Shown: positions 9,459 through 17,697, counted from the stretch's first letter. The stretch is DNA of 64,000 bases from Cupriavidus sp. P-10 (GCF_003402535.2 NZ_AP025170.1:2666001-2730000); one strand, 5' to 3'. Numbers and translations are program-made. The notes: generated from the letters alone by a model not told the origin.

Positions 9459-10538
9459 TTGACCGAAGACCTGACTGAAGACCTGTTTGGCGGGCTGCCG
9501 ATTCCCGCCCCGCAGCGAGGCCCCGCCCCTTCCGGGGGCGCCGGCGCCAACCCTCCCGTCCCTCCCGGAAAGTCCGTCCGTGCCCAGGGCGTGCAGCCCG
9601 CGACCGTGGACGACGCACTGCGCGCGCTGTCGGCGCGCCTGCCCGCCAACCTCTGCTTCGGCACCTCGTCGTGGGCGTACCCCGGCTGGAACCACCTGGT
9701 CTATGGCGGCGAGTACGGCGACAGCGTGCTGTCGCGCAAGGGACTGGCCGCGTACTCGCGCCATCCGCTACTGCGCGCGGCGGGTATCGATCGCGGCTTC
9801 TACGGGCCCATCCCGCTGGCGGACTACCTGTCCTACGCGGCGCAGGTGCCTGACGGTTTCCGCTTCGTGGTCAAGGCGCCGGCCAGCGTCTGCGACGCCT
9901 GGCTGCGCGGCTCGGACGGCGCTGGCCGGCTCGCCAACGCGGCGTTCCTGGATGCGGAGATCGCGGTGCGCGACTTCATTGCTCCGGCGACCGCGGGCCT
10001 CGGCAGCAAGTGCGGGCCGCTGCTGTTCCAGCTGTCGCCGATGGGCAGCCTGGCGGACAGCGGCGTGTTCCTGGAGCGGCTCGACGCGTTCCTCGGCGCG
10101 CTGCCGCCGCTGGACCCGTCCATCACGCCGCATGCCTGCCATGCCGTCGAACTGCGCGACCCGGCGCTGCTGACGCCGCGCTATATCAAGCTGCTGCGCC
10201 GCCACGGCGTGCGCTTCTGCCTGTCGGCGCGCGACCGGCTGCCGCCGGTGCCGCGCCAGGCCGCCGCGCAGGCATTGATGGACGAAGACGGGCCGGGACC
10301 GCTGCTGCTGCGCTGGATGCTGCATGCGGGCCGGCCGTACGCGTATGCCGAGAAGCTGTACACGCCGTTCGACCGCATCGTCGACGACGATCCCGACACG
10401 CGCCACGCCATCGCCGACGTCGTGGCGCGCACCCTGCGCGCCGGCCAGCCCGCCATCGTTATTGTCAGCAACAATGCCGAGGGCTGCGCGCCAGCCAGCA
10501 TCGTGCGACTGGCCGAGGCCATCGCCGCGCGGCTCTGA
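9459..10538 (+). CDS. DUF72 domain-containing protein
   Basis: A 359-residue DUF72 (YecE-like, TIM-barrel) protein of unknown biochemical function. The family opener FGTSSWAYPGW and the later segments PDGFRFVVKAPASVCDAWL, LLFQLSPMG and VIVSNNAEG are visible. It lies 15 bases downstream of the cfa stop in the same frame, so no ATG or GTG exists between the two. The first possible start is TTG at 9459 (MTEDLTEDLFGG). A start further in, before the conserved FGTSSW, cannot be excluded. The first 45 residues are Pro/Gly-rich and probably disordered. Confidence 0.8.
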   Translation: MTEDLTEDLFGGLPIPAPQRGPAPSGGAGANPPVPPGKSVRAQGVQPATVDDALRALSARLPANLCFGTSSWAYPGWNHLVYGGEYGDSVLSRKGLAAYSRHPLLRAAGIDRGFYGPIPLADYLSYAAQVPDGFRFVVKAPASVCDAWLRGSDGAGRLANAAFLDAEIAVRDFIAPATAGLGSKCGPLLFQLSPMGSLADSGVFLERLDAFLGALPPLDPSITPHACHAVELRDPALLTPRYIKLLRRHGVRFCLSARDRLPPVPRQAAAQALMDEDGPGPLLLRWMLHAGRPYAYAEKLYTPFDRIVDDDPDTRHAIADVVARTLRAGQPAIVIVSNNAEGCAPASIVRLAEAIAARL

Positions 10539-10550
10539 GCCGCGCCGCGT

Positions 10551-11093
10551 CTACACCCGCAGCTTGGCGGCGAACTGCTTGCGGAACTTGGCCAGCTTGG
10601 GCGAGATCACGAAGGCGCAGTAGCCCTGGCTCGGGTGGTCCTGGAAGTAGTTCTGGTGGCCCTCTTCCGCCCGCCAGTACGGCTGCTCGGGCTCGACCTG
10701 GGTCACGATCGGGGCATCGAATACCTTGGCCGCGTCCAGCTCGCGCATCACGTACTCGGCGACGGCGCGCTGCGCTTCCGAATGCGTGAAGATCACCGAG
10801 CGGTACTGCGGCCCGACGTCGTTGCCCTGCCGGTCCGGCGTGGTCGGATCGTGGATGGCAAAGAAGATCTCGACGATTTCGCGGAAAGTGATCACGGACG
10901 GGTCGAAGGTGACTCGCACCACTTCGGCGTGGCCGGTAGCGCCTTCGCACACCTGCTGGTAGGTCGGGTGATCCACATGGCCGCCGGTATAGCCCGACTC
11001 CACCGCGACCACGCCCTTGACCTGCTGGTAGACCGCCTCCAGGCACCAGAAGCATCCGCCGCCCAGCGTGGCCGTATCAACTTTTTGTTCCAT
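10551..11093 (-). CDS. msrA: Peptide-methionine (S)-S-oxide reductase
   Basis: A 180-residue MsrA that reduces the S-epimer of methionine sulfoxide in proteins. The catalytic motif GGCFWCLEA is at residues 12-20, followed by GVVAVESGYTGGHVDHPTYQ and EVVRVTFDP. The tail EGHQNYFQDHPSQGYCAFVI holds the recycling region. The ATG at 11093 (MEQKVDTATLGG) has AAGGGAG upstream. The gene converges on the DUF72 gene with 12 bases between stops. Confidence 0.95.
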   Translation of the reverse strand: MEQKVDTATLGGGCFWCLEAVYQQVKGVVAVESGYTGGHVDHPTYQQVCEGATGHAEVVRVTFDPSVITFREIVEIFFAIHDPTTPDRQGNDVGPQYRSVIFTHSEAQRAVAEYVMRELDAAKVFDAPIVTQVEPEQPYWRAEEGHQNYFQDHPSQGYCAFVISPKLAKFRKQFAAKLRV

Positions 11094-11205
11094 GTGCGCC
11101 GCTCCCTTGGCTGGTATGTGTATGTCTTGGTTGTCCGGTGTCACGGACCTCAAGCATAAGCGCAGACGGGCGCGCGCGCATCGGCCATGCGGCTGGCCTG
11201 CCAGA

Positions 11206-12762
11206 TCAGCCAGTCCGGCGTTGCGACTCCAGCAGCGCCCGCAGCTGCGGCTTCATCACCTTGCCCAGCGCGCTGCGTGGCAGGTCATCCAGCAGCACCA
11301 CCTCGCGCGGGAGCTTGAAGCGGGCGATGCGGGCGGCCAGCGCCGCGCGCACCGACGCCGGCGCCAGCGGCGCGCGGTCGGCGCCCGGCGCCGGCACGAT
11401 TACCGCCACCGGCACCTCGCCCCAGCGCGCGTCGGCCACGCCCACCACCGCGCATTCCTGCACGCCGGGCAGGCCGAGCAGCACGTTTTCGATCTCGGCC
11501 GGGTAGATGTTCTCGCCGCCGGAAATGATCATGTCCTTGCTGCGGCCGACCACTTCGATGCAGCCGTCGGCATCGCGGTGGGCCAGGTCGCCGGAGTGGA
11601 ACCAGCCGCCGGGCAGGCCATCGCCGGGCAGGCCATCGCCGGGCTGGCTCCAGTACCCGGCCATGACGTTGGCGCCGCGCACCCACACTTCGCCGACCTC
11701 GCCCTGCGCTACCTCGGCGCCGTCGGGGCCGGCCAGCCGCACGGCCACCTCCGGCACCGGCCAGCCGGCATAGCCGGGCCGCGCCATGGCATGCTCCAGC
11801 TTCAGCACGGCCGACACCGGTCCGGTCTCGGTCGCGCCATAGACCTGTCCGAGCGGCACGCCACGCGCGTGGAACGCGTCGATATACGACCGCGGGATCG
11901 TCGACGAACCGGCCATCACGCCGCGCAGCGGCGACAGGTCGGCGTCGCCCCAGCCGGAATGCTCCAGCACCGCGCGCAGCGTGGCCGGCACCATCAGCGA
12001 CAGGCTTGGGCGCGATTGCGCGACCGACGCCAGCCACGCGCCGGGCGCGAAGCGGTCATGCAGCGTCACCTGCGCACCGGCCAGCAGCGCCGGCAGCGTC
12101 TGGATGCACAGTCCGCCGACATGAAAGGTCGGCAGCACCGACAGCACGTGGTCGTCCTGCGTCATGCCGTGCGCCCACCAGCTGGCGCGGGCATTGGCCA
12201 GCAGGCCGGCCTGCGTATGCACCGCGCCCTTGGGCCTGCCGGTGGTGCCCGAGGTGTAGGCCAGCAGCAGCGGCGCGTCGTCGGCAACATGCGGGAAGCT
12301 AACAACGAGCGGCGCCGGGTGATCGATGATGCGTTCCAGATGCGCCAGCCGGCACTGGCGATCACCGGCCTCCGGCGCCAGCGTGGCATGCGCGTCATCA
12401 TGGAAAAGCAGCGCCAGCTGCGCATGGCCGGCGATGGCCTGCAGCTCGGCCGCGGCGAGCCGGTAGTTCAGCGGCACGAACATCGCCCCGACCCGCGCGC
12501 AGGCGAACAGCAGCACCAGCTGCAATTCATGGTTCAGGCACAGCGTGCCGACGCGGTCGCCGGGGCGGATGCCCCATGTCGCCGCGAGGTGGGCGCTGGC
12601 GCGCTCCACGCGGCGCCACAGCTTGCCGTAGCTGAAGGTGCGGCCGAGGTAATGCAGCGCGGGACGCTGCGGCGCCGCGTCGGCGTGCGCCCACAGCATG
12701 GCCGGCAGCGCGCCGAGTCCGGCGGCGCCGGGACGCGAGGAGCCAGGGCGGGCGCCGCTCAT
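11206..12762 (-). CDS. AMP-forming acyl-CoA ligase (class I adenylate-forming)
   Basis: A 518-residue ligase expected to activate a carboxylic acid to its CoA thioester via an acyl-adenylate. The core motifs are present: YTSGTTGRPKGAVHT, YGATETGP, GWFHSGDLAHRDADG, GRSKDMIISGGENIYPAEIE and ALGKVMKPQL with the catalytic lysine. It is the last of four leftward genes; its ATG overlaps the stop of the preceding gene as ATGA (12759-12762). A 15-base tandem duplication at 11611-11640 adds a second GDGLP to the protein. An aromatic or pyridine acid substrate is inferred only from the neighbours. Confidence 0.85.
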   Translation of the reverse strand: MSGARPGSSRPGAAGLGALPAMLWAHADAAPQRPALHYLGRTFSYGKLWRRVERASAHLAATWGIRPGDRVGTLCLNHELQLVLLFACARVGAMFVPLNYRLAAAELQAIAGHAQLALLFHDDAHATLAPEAGDRQCRLAHLERIIDHPAPLVVSFPHVADDAPLLLAYTSGTTGRPKGAVHTQAGLLANARASWWAHGMTQDDHVLSVLPTFHVGGLCIQTLPALLAGAQVTLHDRFAPGAWLASVAQSRPSLSLMVPATLRAVLEHSGWGDADLSPLRGVMAGSSTIPRSYIDAFHARGVPLGQVYGATETGPVSAVLKLEHAMARPGYAGWPVPEVAVRLAGPDGAEVAQGEVGEVWVRGANVMAGYWSQPGDGLPGDGLPGGWFHSGDLAHRDADGCIEVVGRSKDMIISGGENIYPAEIENVLLGLPGVQECAVVGVADARWGEVPVAVIVPAPGADRAPLAPASVRAALAARIARFKLPREVVLLDDLPRSALGKVMKPQLRALLESQRRTG

Positions 12763-14012
12763 TCGTCGCGCTCGCCGGATTCGTACAGCGTTTCGCGGCC
12801 CATGCGGTCCAGGATCAGTTCCGCGGTCCATGGCAGCATCAGCGCGCCGCAGCGCGAATCGCGGTACAGGCGCTCCAGCGGCAGGTCCTTCAGCATCGAC
12901 TGCCCGCCGCAGGTCCGGATCGCCAGCCGCGCGATGTCGTTGGCGCCTTCCATCACGGTGTAGTGCGCGGCGTACAGGCGCAGGCGCTCGTCCTTGGAAG
13001 GGTTCGGTTTCGCTTCATGGATGACGCGCCAGAAGATCGAGCGCATGGTCTCGAGCTGGATGCGCATCTGCGCCACCGCGATCTGCTTGGTCGGATACAT
13101 GCGGCGCTTGACCGGCGGCTGGCCCGGCACCTCGCCGCGCAGGTACTGCACCGTGAAGTCGTAGGCGGCCTGCGCCACGCCCAGGTAGGTCGGCGACAGC
13201 GTGAAGAACATCGCCGGCCAGGTCTGCGCGGCGCGGTAGTAGACCCCGCGCGGCATCAGCTGCTCCTGGTCGGGCACGAACACATCCTTCAGCAGCAGCG
13301 TGCGCGAGACCGTGCCGCGCATGCCCATCGGGTCCCATTCGCCGGTGACGGTGAGGCCGTCGGCCTTGCCCGGCACGGCGATATAGAGGGTATCGCGCAT
13401 GTCGGGATGCTGGTCGCCGCGGTCCTCGGTGCAGAGGATGCCGTAATAGTCCGCCGCGCCCGACAGCGAGGCAAAGATCTTGCGGCCGTTCAGCACCCAG
13501 CCGCCTTCGACCTTGCGCGCGGTGGTGCCGAACGGCGCCTTGCCGGCCGCCGCTGCCGAGCCTTCCGAGAACGGCTGCGCGTAGACCGCGCCGTCGCGCA
13601 CCACGCGCCCGAAATGCAGCGCACGGCGGGCTTCGTGCTCGGCGCGCTGTTCGGGCGTCATCTCGATGCCATCGGACAGCGTTCCGGTCCACATGGTCGA
13701 GCAGATATGCATGTTGTACGTCAGCGCCGTGGCGCCGCAGAAGCGGCCGATCTCGGCACCCACCATGCAATAGGTGGCAAAGTCCGCGCCCTCGCCGCCG
13801 AACGCTTCCGGCACGCACAGCGCCAGCAGCCCGGCTTCGCGCAGGTCGTCGTAGTTGGCAAAGGGGAAGCTGGCCTCGCGGTCCCAGGTGGCCGCGCGCT
13901 CGGCAAAGCGATCACGGCCCAGGCGGTTGGCCAGCGCCAGCAGGTGCGCCTGGCGCGGGGTGAAATCCGCCGTACCGACGGCAGGAATGAAGTCGAGCTG
14001 GCCGGATGGCAT
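12759..14012 (-). CDS. Acyl-CoA dehydrogenase-fold flavoprotein, catalytic Glu not found at usual site
   Basis: A 417-residue protein with the acyl-CoA dehydrogenase fold: LREAGLLALCVPEAFGGEG in the N-terminal helical domain, YAQPFSEGSAAAAG and GGWVLNGRKIFASL in the beta domain, then YPTKQIAVAQMRIQLETMRS and IRTCGGQSMLKDLPLERLYR. Ordinary enzymes carry the base in IYEGT after the RDAR motif. Here the region reads YRDSRCGALMLPWTAELIL, so that Glu is absent. It could be a dehydrogenase with its base elsewhere or a class D flavin monooxygenase fed by the divergent flavin reductase. AAGGAG lies just upstream of the start at 14012. Confidence 0.8.
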   Translation of the reverse strand: MPSGQLDFIPAVGTADFTPRQAHLLALANRLGRDRFAERAATWDREASFPFANYDDLREAGLLALCVPEAFGGEGADFATYCMVGAEIGRFCGATALTYNMHICSTMWTGTLSDGIEMTPEQRAEHEARRALHFGRVVRDGAVYAQPFSEGSAAAAGKAPFGTTARKVEGGWVLNGRKIFASLSGAADYYGILCTEDRGDQHPDMRDTLYIAVPGKADGLTVTGEWDPMGMRGTVSRTLLLKDVFVPDQEQLMPRGVYYRAAQTWPAMFFTLSPTYLGVAQAAYDFTVQYLRGEVPGQPPVKRRMYPTKQIAVAQMRIQLETMRSIFWRVIHEAKPNPSKDERLRLYAAHYTVMEGANDIARLAIRTCGGQSMLKDLPLERLYRDSRCGALMLPWTAELILDRMGRETLYESGERDE

Positions 14013-14092
14013 GTCGCGGTCTCCTTGGCGCCGGTCGATGTGAAGCGGCGCCTTTGTTCTGGTTTTCTGGTACTGGTGGACCGGCGCGCGCT

Positions 14093-14911
14093 TCAGCGCA
14101 CCGGGAAATGCCGCTGGAGGAAATCGAGGACGGGGGCGTTGAATGCCGCCGGCCGCTCCATGCAGGCCAGGTGGCCGGCATCGGGCAGGCAGAGGTACTC
14201 GGCACCGGGGATGCGCTGCGCCATGCGCTGCATCACTTCGGGCGCGGCGTTGGTGTCGTGCTGGCCGGCCAGCGCCAGCACCGGCACGGCGATGCCCGGC
14301 AGCGCGTCGCGCTGGTTGAAGCGCACCAACGCGCCCAGCGCGGCGCGGTAGGTCAGCGCGGGCACTGCGGCCATCACGGCGGTGGCGAAGGCCACGGCGG
14401 GAGCATCGGCATCCGGCGCGACCATCGTGCGCACCAGCCCCACCGCCATCTCGGCCATGGTCTTGCCGGCATCCAGCGGCGCGGTACGCGCGGCGATGAA
14501 CTCGCGCTGCCACGGCCCGTCGCCCTTGCCAAAGGCAGGAGAGGTGCCGGACAGCACCATGCCGTCGATCAGTGCCGGCGTGGCGGCGTACGCCTGCTGC
14601 GCCACCATGCCACCCATGCTGTGGCCGAGCAGCACCACGCGCCGGCCGGCATCGCGCTCGGCCTGCAGCAGCGGCGCCAGCGCGCGGGCCAGGCCGTCGA
14701 AGTCATAGGGGTCGATCATGGCACTGTCGCCATAGCCGGGCATGTCCCATGCCAACGCGCGGTAGCCCGCCTGCGCCAGCGCTTCGCCCTGCGCCGGCCA
14801 CGCGGCCTTGCCGCCGCCGATGCCGTGCAGCATCACCACCGCGACCGGGCCGTCGCCCCATTCCAGCGTGGCGATGCCGTTGGCGTGCTTGCGGAGGTTG
14901 GGGGCGCTCAT
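14093..14911 (-). CDS. Alpha/beta hydrolase, NicD-like (N-formylmaleamate deformylase candidate)
   Basis: A 272-residue alpha/beta hydrolase. The oxyanion region VMLHGIGGGKAAW (residues 26-38), nucleophile elbow GHSMGG with Ser98, acid Asp219 in LAGQHDTNAAP and His247 in DAGHLACMERP form a complete triad. Its start overlaps the stop of the NicX-like gene by four bases (ATGA). In nicotinate degradation an alpha/beta hydrolase of similar size, NicD, acts directly after NicX on N-formylmaleamate. That makes this assignment attractive but unproven, since generic 3-oxoadipate enol-lactonase-like hydrolases look the same at this level. Confidence 0.72.
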   Translation of the reverse strand: MSAPNLRKHANGIATLEWGDGPVAVVMLHGIGGGKAAWPAQGEALAQAGYRALAWDMPGYGDSAMIDPYDFDGLARALAPLLQAERDAGRRVVLLGHSMGGMVAQQAYAATPALIDGMVLSGTSPAFGKGDGPWQREFIAARTAPLDAGKTMAEMAVGLVRTMVAPDADAPAVAFATAVMAAVPALTYRAALGALVRFNQRDALPGIAVPVLALAGQHDTNAAPEVMQRMAQRIPGAEYLCLPDAGHLACMERPAAFNAPVLDFLQRHFPVR

Positions 14912-15978
14912 GCCTGCACCTCCACCAAGTGGCCTGCCTCCACTTCATGGCGGCCGTCGAGCGAGACCGTACAGTTGCGCAACGGCAAGTCGAAATGGCC
15001 CAGCGTATGGCGGCCGGCGACCTCGTTGGCGCCCGTGGAAAACAGGAAATTTCCGCCGAACGCGCGCAGCTCGGTGCCGTTGCAGTCGCGCTTGTCGTAG
15101 AAAGCCAGCGCGTCCCAGCGCGCCATCCGGTTCAGGCCCCAGCCCACGTGCGAAACCGCATACGCGTCGCGCGTGCCTTCGCGGTCGGCCCACGCCTGGT
15201 AGTAGCCGCGCATCATGTCGGCGTCGACGCCCTGCCCTTCGACGGCGACGATGTAGTCGTCCTCGATATGGCAGACCACGGTGTCGCGCAGGTAAGTCTT
15301 GAAGGTCAGGTTGACGTCGCCCGGCGCCAGCACCAGGGTGCCGTTGACCTGGCGGCTGGCCGGGAACGCCAGGCACAGGCCGCCCGGCCAGTGCGAGACC
15401 TGCCCCGGCTTGTTGCAGAAGCCCCAGACGCCGCCCACGCGTGCGTCGGCCAGGCCAATGCGCAGTTCCGTGCCGGCGGCGGAATGCACGCGCATTTCCT
15501 TCGCGCCGCGCAGGCGCTTCATGGCGGCGCGCACGGTGCCTTCCAGCGCCGGGTCGGGCTGGCAGCGTTCCAGGATCTCGGGGTGTTCGTTGCTGACCAT
15601 CAGCATGCGCGGCACCACGCCGTCGGCGCCGCGCAGGATCAACGGCAGCTCGGGCGCGTGCAGCAGGCCTTCGACCGTGCAGTCGAGCACCAGGTGGCAG
15701 CGCGACAGCGCCGCGACGACCGGGGCAAGGTTCTGCAGCGCATCGCTGGCGCCGGTCGAGCGCACTGGCGCCGGCGCGCTGAGTGCCGGCGTCGGCACCT
15801 GGATCCGGACCGGCGTGGCGCCCAGCGACTGCACCGCCAGCTCGGCCAAGGCCACGTTGACAGGGCGGGATTGCGACTCCGTTACAATTCCAACGACTTC
15901 CGCGCCCTGCAGGGCACAGAGTTCCAGGGTTCGTCGGAATGCCGCCAGCCAGCGGTGTTCGATCTGCTCGATGAGCAT
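14908..15978 (-). CDS. 2,5-dihydroxypyridine 5,6-dioxygenase-like protein (NicX family)
   Basis: A 356-residue protein that resembles NicX, the Fe(II) extradiol-type enzyme opening the 2,5-dihydroxypyridine ring to N-formylmaleamate. P. putida NicX is about 350 residues with iron ligands recalled as His265, His318 and Asp320. Here His277 (AVSHVGWGLN) and the pair His328-x-Asp330 (LGHFDLP) have nearly the same spacing. It is the first gene of the leftward set, with AGGAGAC at 15984-15990 upstream. A member of the wider family acting on another substrate is possible, so no symbol is given. Confidence 0.72.
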   Translation of the reverse strand: MLIEQIEHRWLAAFRRTLELCALQGAEVVGIVTESQSRPVNVALAELAVQSLGATPVRIQVPTPALSAPAPVRSTGASDALQNLAPVVAALSRCHLVLDCTVEGLLHAPELPLILRGADGVVPRMLMVSNEHPEILERCQPDPALEGTVRAAMKRLRGAKEMRVHSAAGTELRIGLADARVGGVWGFCNKPGQVSHWPGGLCLAFPASRQVNGTLVLAPGDVNLTFKTYLRDTVVCHIEDDYIVAVEGQGVDADMMRGYYQAWADREGTRDAYAVSHVGWGLNRMARWDALAFYDKRDCNGTELRAFGGNFLFSTGANEVAGRHTLGHFDLPLRNCTVSLDGRHEVEAGHLVEVQA

Positions 15979-16100
15979 GACTTGTCTCCTGCTTGTTATC
16001 GTGGCGGCATCAGCCGCGTTATTTTTATGCGCCGGCCGTCCCTTTTAGCAGGGCGGCCCGTCAGCGGACTTGGTTGCTGTCCCTGGCGGGAATAATATAT

Positions 16101-16112
16101 ATGAAATTTCAT
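16101..16112. promoter_or_regulatory. Palindromic operator candidate for the MarR regulator
   Basis: ATGAAATTTCAT is a perfect 12-base palindrome in the 153-base gap between the NicX-like gene and the flavin reductase. It lies inside an AT-rich patch (AATAATATATATG) that stands out from the GC-rich surroundings and could hold a -10 box. Its position 19 bases before the flavin reductase start would let a bound MarR dimer block the rightward unit and possibly the leftward one. Confidence 0.45.
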
Positions 16113-16131
16113 GAACTCCAGTGGAGCCCCC

Positions 16132-16692
16132 ATGGGCATGCCTGAAGCCCAGCCACGGACCGTCAACGCCGCCGCCGCGCCAGACTTCGATGTGCAGCAC
16201 TTCCGCCGCACGCTCTCGCAATTCGCGACCGGCGTCACGGTGATCACCACGCGCGCCAGCGCCGAAATGGTTGCGGCCGGCGCGCCGCCGTTCATCGGCA
16301 TCACGGCCAGTTCGTTCAACTCGGTTTCGCTGGACCCCCCGCTGGTGCTGTGGAGCATGGGCACCCGCACCAATAGCCTGCCGATGTTCCGCGACGGCAC
16401 CCACTACATCATCAATGTGCTGTCGGCGTCGCAGATGGACCTGTGCCAGCGCTTCGCGACCCTGAAGGGCGACCGCTTCGCTGGCGTGGACTATCGGCTG
16501 TCGGCCACCGGCCTGCCGATCCTGACCAACGCCCTGGCCTGGTTCGAATGCCATAACCGCAGCCGCTACGACGAGGGCGACCATGTGATCTTCGTCGGCG
16601 AGGTGGAGCGCTGCGGCGTGCTCGAAGGCCCGGACGGCCCGCTGGTGTTCCAGAGCGGCCAGTTCTCCACCACCACCCCGCTCGAGCCCTGA
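16132..16692 (+). CDS. Flavin reductase domain protein (HpaC/RutF family)
   Basis: A 186-residue flavin reductase-like FMN-binding protein. It starts its domain with FRRTLSQFATGVTVITTR, continues with GITASSFNSVSLDPPLVLW and ends with HVIFVGEVERC. Such proteins supply reduced flavin to two-component monooxygenases. The ATG at 16132 has GGAG at 16123-16126. An in-frame ATG at 16111 is less likely because it lies in the palindrome and lacks a ribosome site. The gene is divergent from the NicX-like operon and followed 14-17 bases later by a MarR gene. Confidence 0.85.
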   Translation: MGMPEAQPRTVNAAAAPDFDVQHFRRTLSQFATGVTVITTRASAEMVAAGAPPFIGITASSFNSVSLDPPLVLWSMGTRTNSLPMFRDGTHYIINVLSASQMDLCQRFATLKGDRFAGVDYRLSATGLPILTNALAWFECHNRSRYDEGDHVIFVGEVERCGVLEGPDGPLVFQSGQFSTTTPLEP

Positions 16693-16709
16693 GCGGCCGC
16701 GGCTCCGTG

Positions 16710-17147
16710 ATGTCGGACCAGCCTTTCGTCGATGGCTACCTGGCCTACCTGCTGGCCCGCGCGAGCCACCTGATTTCCGGCGAATTCCACCGCGAGGTCG
16801 AAGCCCGCGGCCTGTCGGTGCCGGAATGGCGCGTGCTGGCGACGCTGGCCGACCGCGCCGACTGCACCATCGGCGCGCTGGCCGAGATCACGCTGACCAA
16901 GCAGCCCACGCTGACCAAGCTGGTCGACCGCATGGCGGCCGAGGGGCTGGTCAAGCGCACCGCCGGCACCACCGACCGCCGCCATGCGCTGATCTCGATC
17001 ACGCCGCACGGGCTGGCGCTGGCCCGGCCGCTGCTGGAGCGCGCCGCGCAGCATGAGCGCGCGGTGCTGAATGACTTCGGGCCCGAGCAAGGGGCCCAGC
17101 TCAAGGAAACGCTGCGGCAGCTGATCGCGCTGCACACCCAGCGTTAA
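16710..17147 (+). CDS. MarR family transcriptional regulator
   Basis: A 145-residue winged-helix regulator. The recognition part is LSVPEWRVLATLADRADCTI then LTKQPTLTKLVDRM, with the wing GTTDRRHALISITPHG. Length and layout are standard for MarR repressors that respond to phenolic or aromatic acids. NicR of nicotinate degradation is of this class. The start is GTG 16707 or ATG 16710. The gene closely follows the flavin reductase and most likely controls both arms of the catabolic cluster through the palindrome at 16101-16112. Confidence 0.88.
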   Translation: MSDQPFVDGYLAYLLARASHLISGEFHREVEARGLSVPEWRVLATLADRADCTIGALAEITLTKQPTLTKLVDRMAAEGLVKRTAGTTDRRHALISITPHGLALARPLLERAAQHERAVLNDFGPEQGAQLKETLRQLIALHTQR

Positions 17148-17166
17148 GGCCGCTGCCCGCGCAGCA

Positions 17167-17652
17167 TCAGCCTCCCTCCGCACCCGACTTCAGGATCGCC
17201 AGCGGCGAGCTGTCGGTCTTGATCCGCTGCAGCACGATGTTCGAGCGGATATCCATCACGCCCTTGGTGCGGTACAGCCGGTTCACGATGAAGTCCGAGT
17301 AGTGCTTCAGGTTGCGCGCCTGCACGCGCAAGATGTAGTTGCTGTCGCCGGTGATGATGTACGCCGACAGCACTTCGGGCCAGGCCTGCACCGCGGCGAT
17401 AAAGGTGTCGTGCCAGCCTTCCACGTCATGGCGCATCGACACCTGCACGATCGCCTCCAGTTCCAGCCCAAGCTGCTCGGCGTCAAACCAGGCGCGGTAG
17501 CCGCCGATCACCCCTGACTCTTCCAGCAGCCGCACACGGCGCAGGCATGCCGAAGGCGACAGCGCCACGCGGTCGGCCAGGTCCTGGTTGCTGATGCGGC
17601 CGTTCTCCTGCAGGCAGCTAAGGATGCGTAAATCGACGGGATCGAGGGTCAT
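17167..17652 (-). CDS. kynR: Lrp/AsnC family regulator of the kynurenine operon
   Basis: A 161-residue Lrp/AsnC protein. The N-terminal HTH reads LDPVDLRILSCLQENGRISN and LADRVALSPSACLRRVRLLE. The C-terminal ligand-binding (RAM) domain includes VLSAYIITGDSNYILRVQA. It is divergent from kynB. In Pseudomonas an Lrp-type KynR activates kynBU in response to kynurenine, so the same role is inferred here. The start at 17652 has AGGAAA upstream. One of two operator-like repeats overlaps this start, which suggests autoregulation. Confidence 0.85.
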   Translation of the reverse strand: MTLDPVDLRILSCLQENGRISNQDLADRVALSPSACLRRVRLLEESGVIGGYRAWFDAEQLGLELEAIVQVSMRHDVEGWHDTFIAAVQAWPEVLSAYIITGDSNYILRVQARNLKHYSDFIVNRLYRTKGVMDIRSNIVLQRIKTDSSPLAILKSGAEGG

Positions 17653-17697
17653 TCGAATTTCCTGCGATGATTTTTCAGATCTTCGAATTTTATGCGA
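17652..17697. promoter_or_regulatory. Paired operator-like repeats between kynR and kynB
   Basis: TTCGAATTTCCTGCGA (17652-17667) and TTCGAATTTTATGCGA (17682-17697) match at 14 of 16 positions in the same orientation. They are spaced 30 bases start to start, about three DNA turns, as expected for an Lrp-type oligomer. The first covers the kynR start codon. Both lie upstream of a likely kynB -10 box TAATAT at 17751-17756, for which I see no good -35, as is common for activated promoters. Confidence 0.5.

Noticed and set aside
11068..12963. A 631-residue open frame antisense to the CoA ligase
   Set aside because: The ligase on the other strand has all adenylation motifs; this frame has none.
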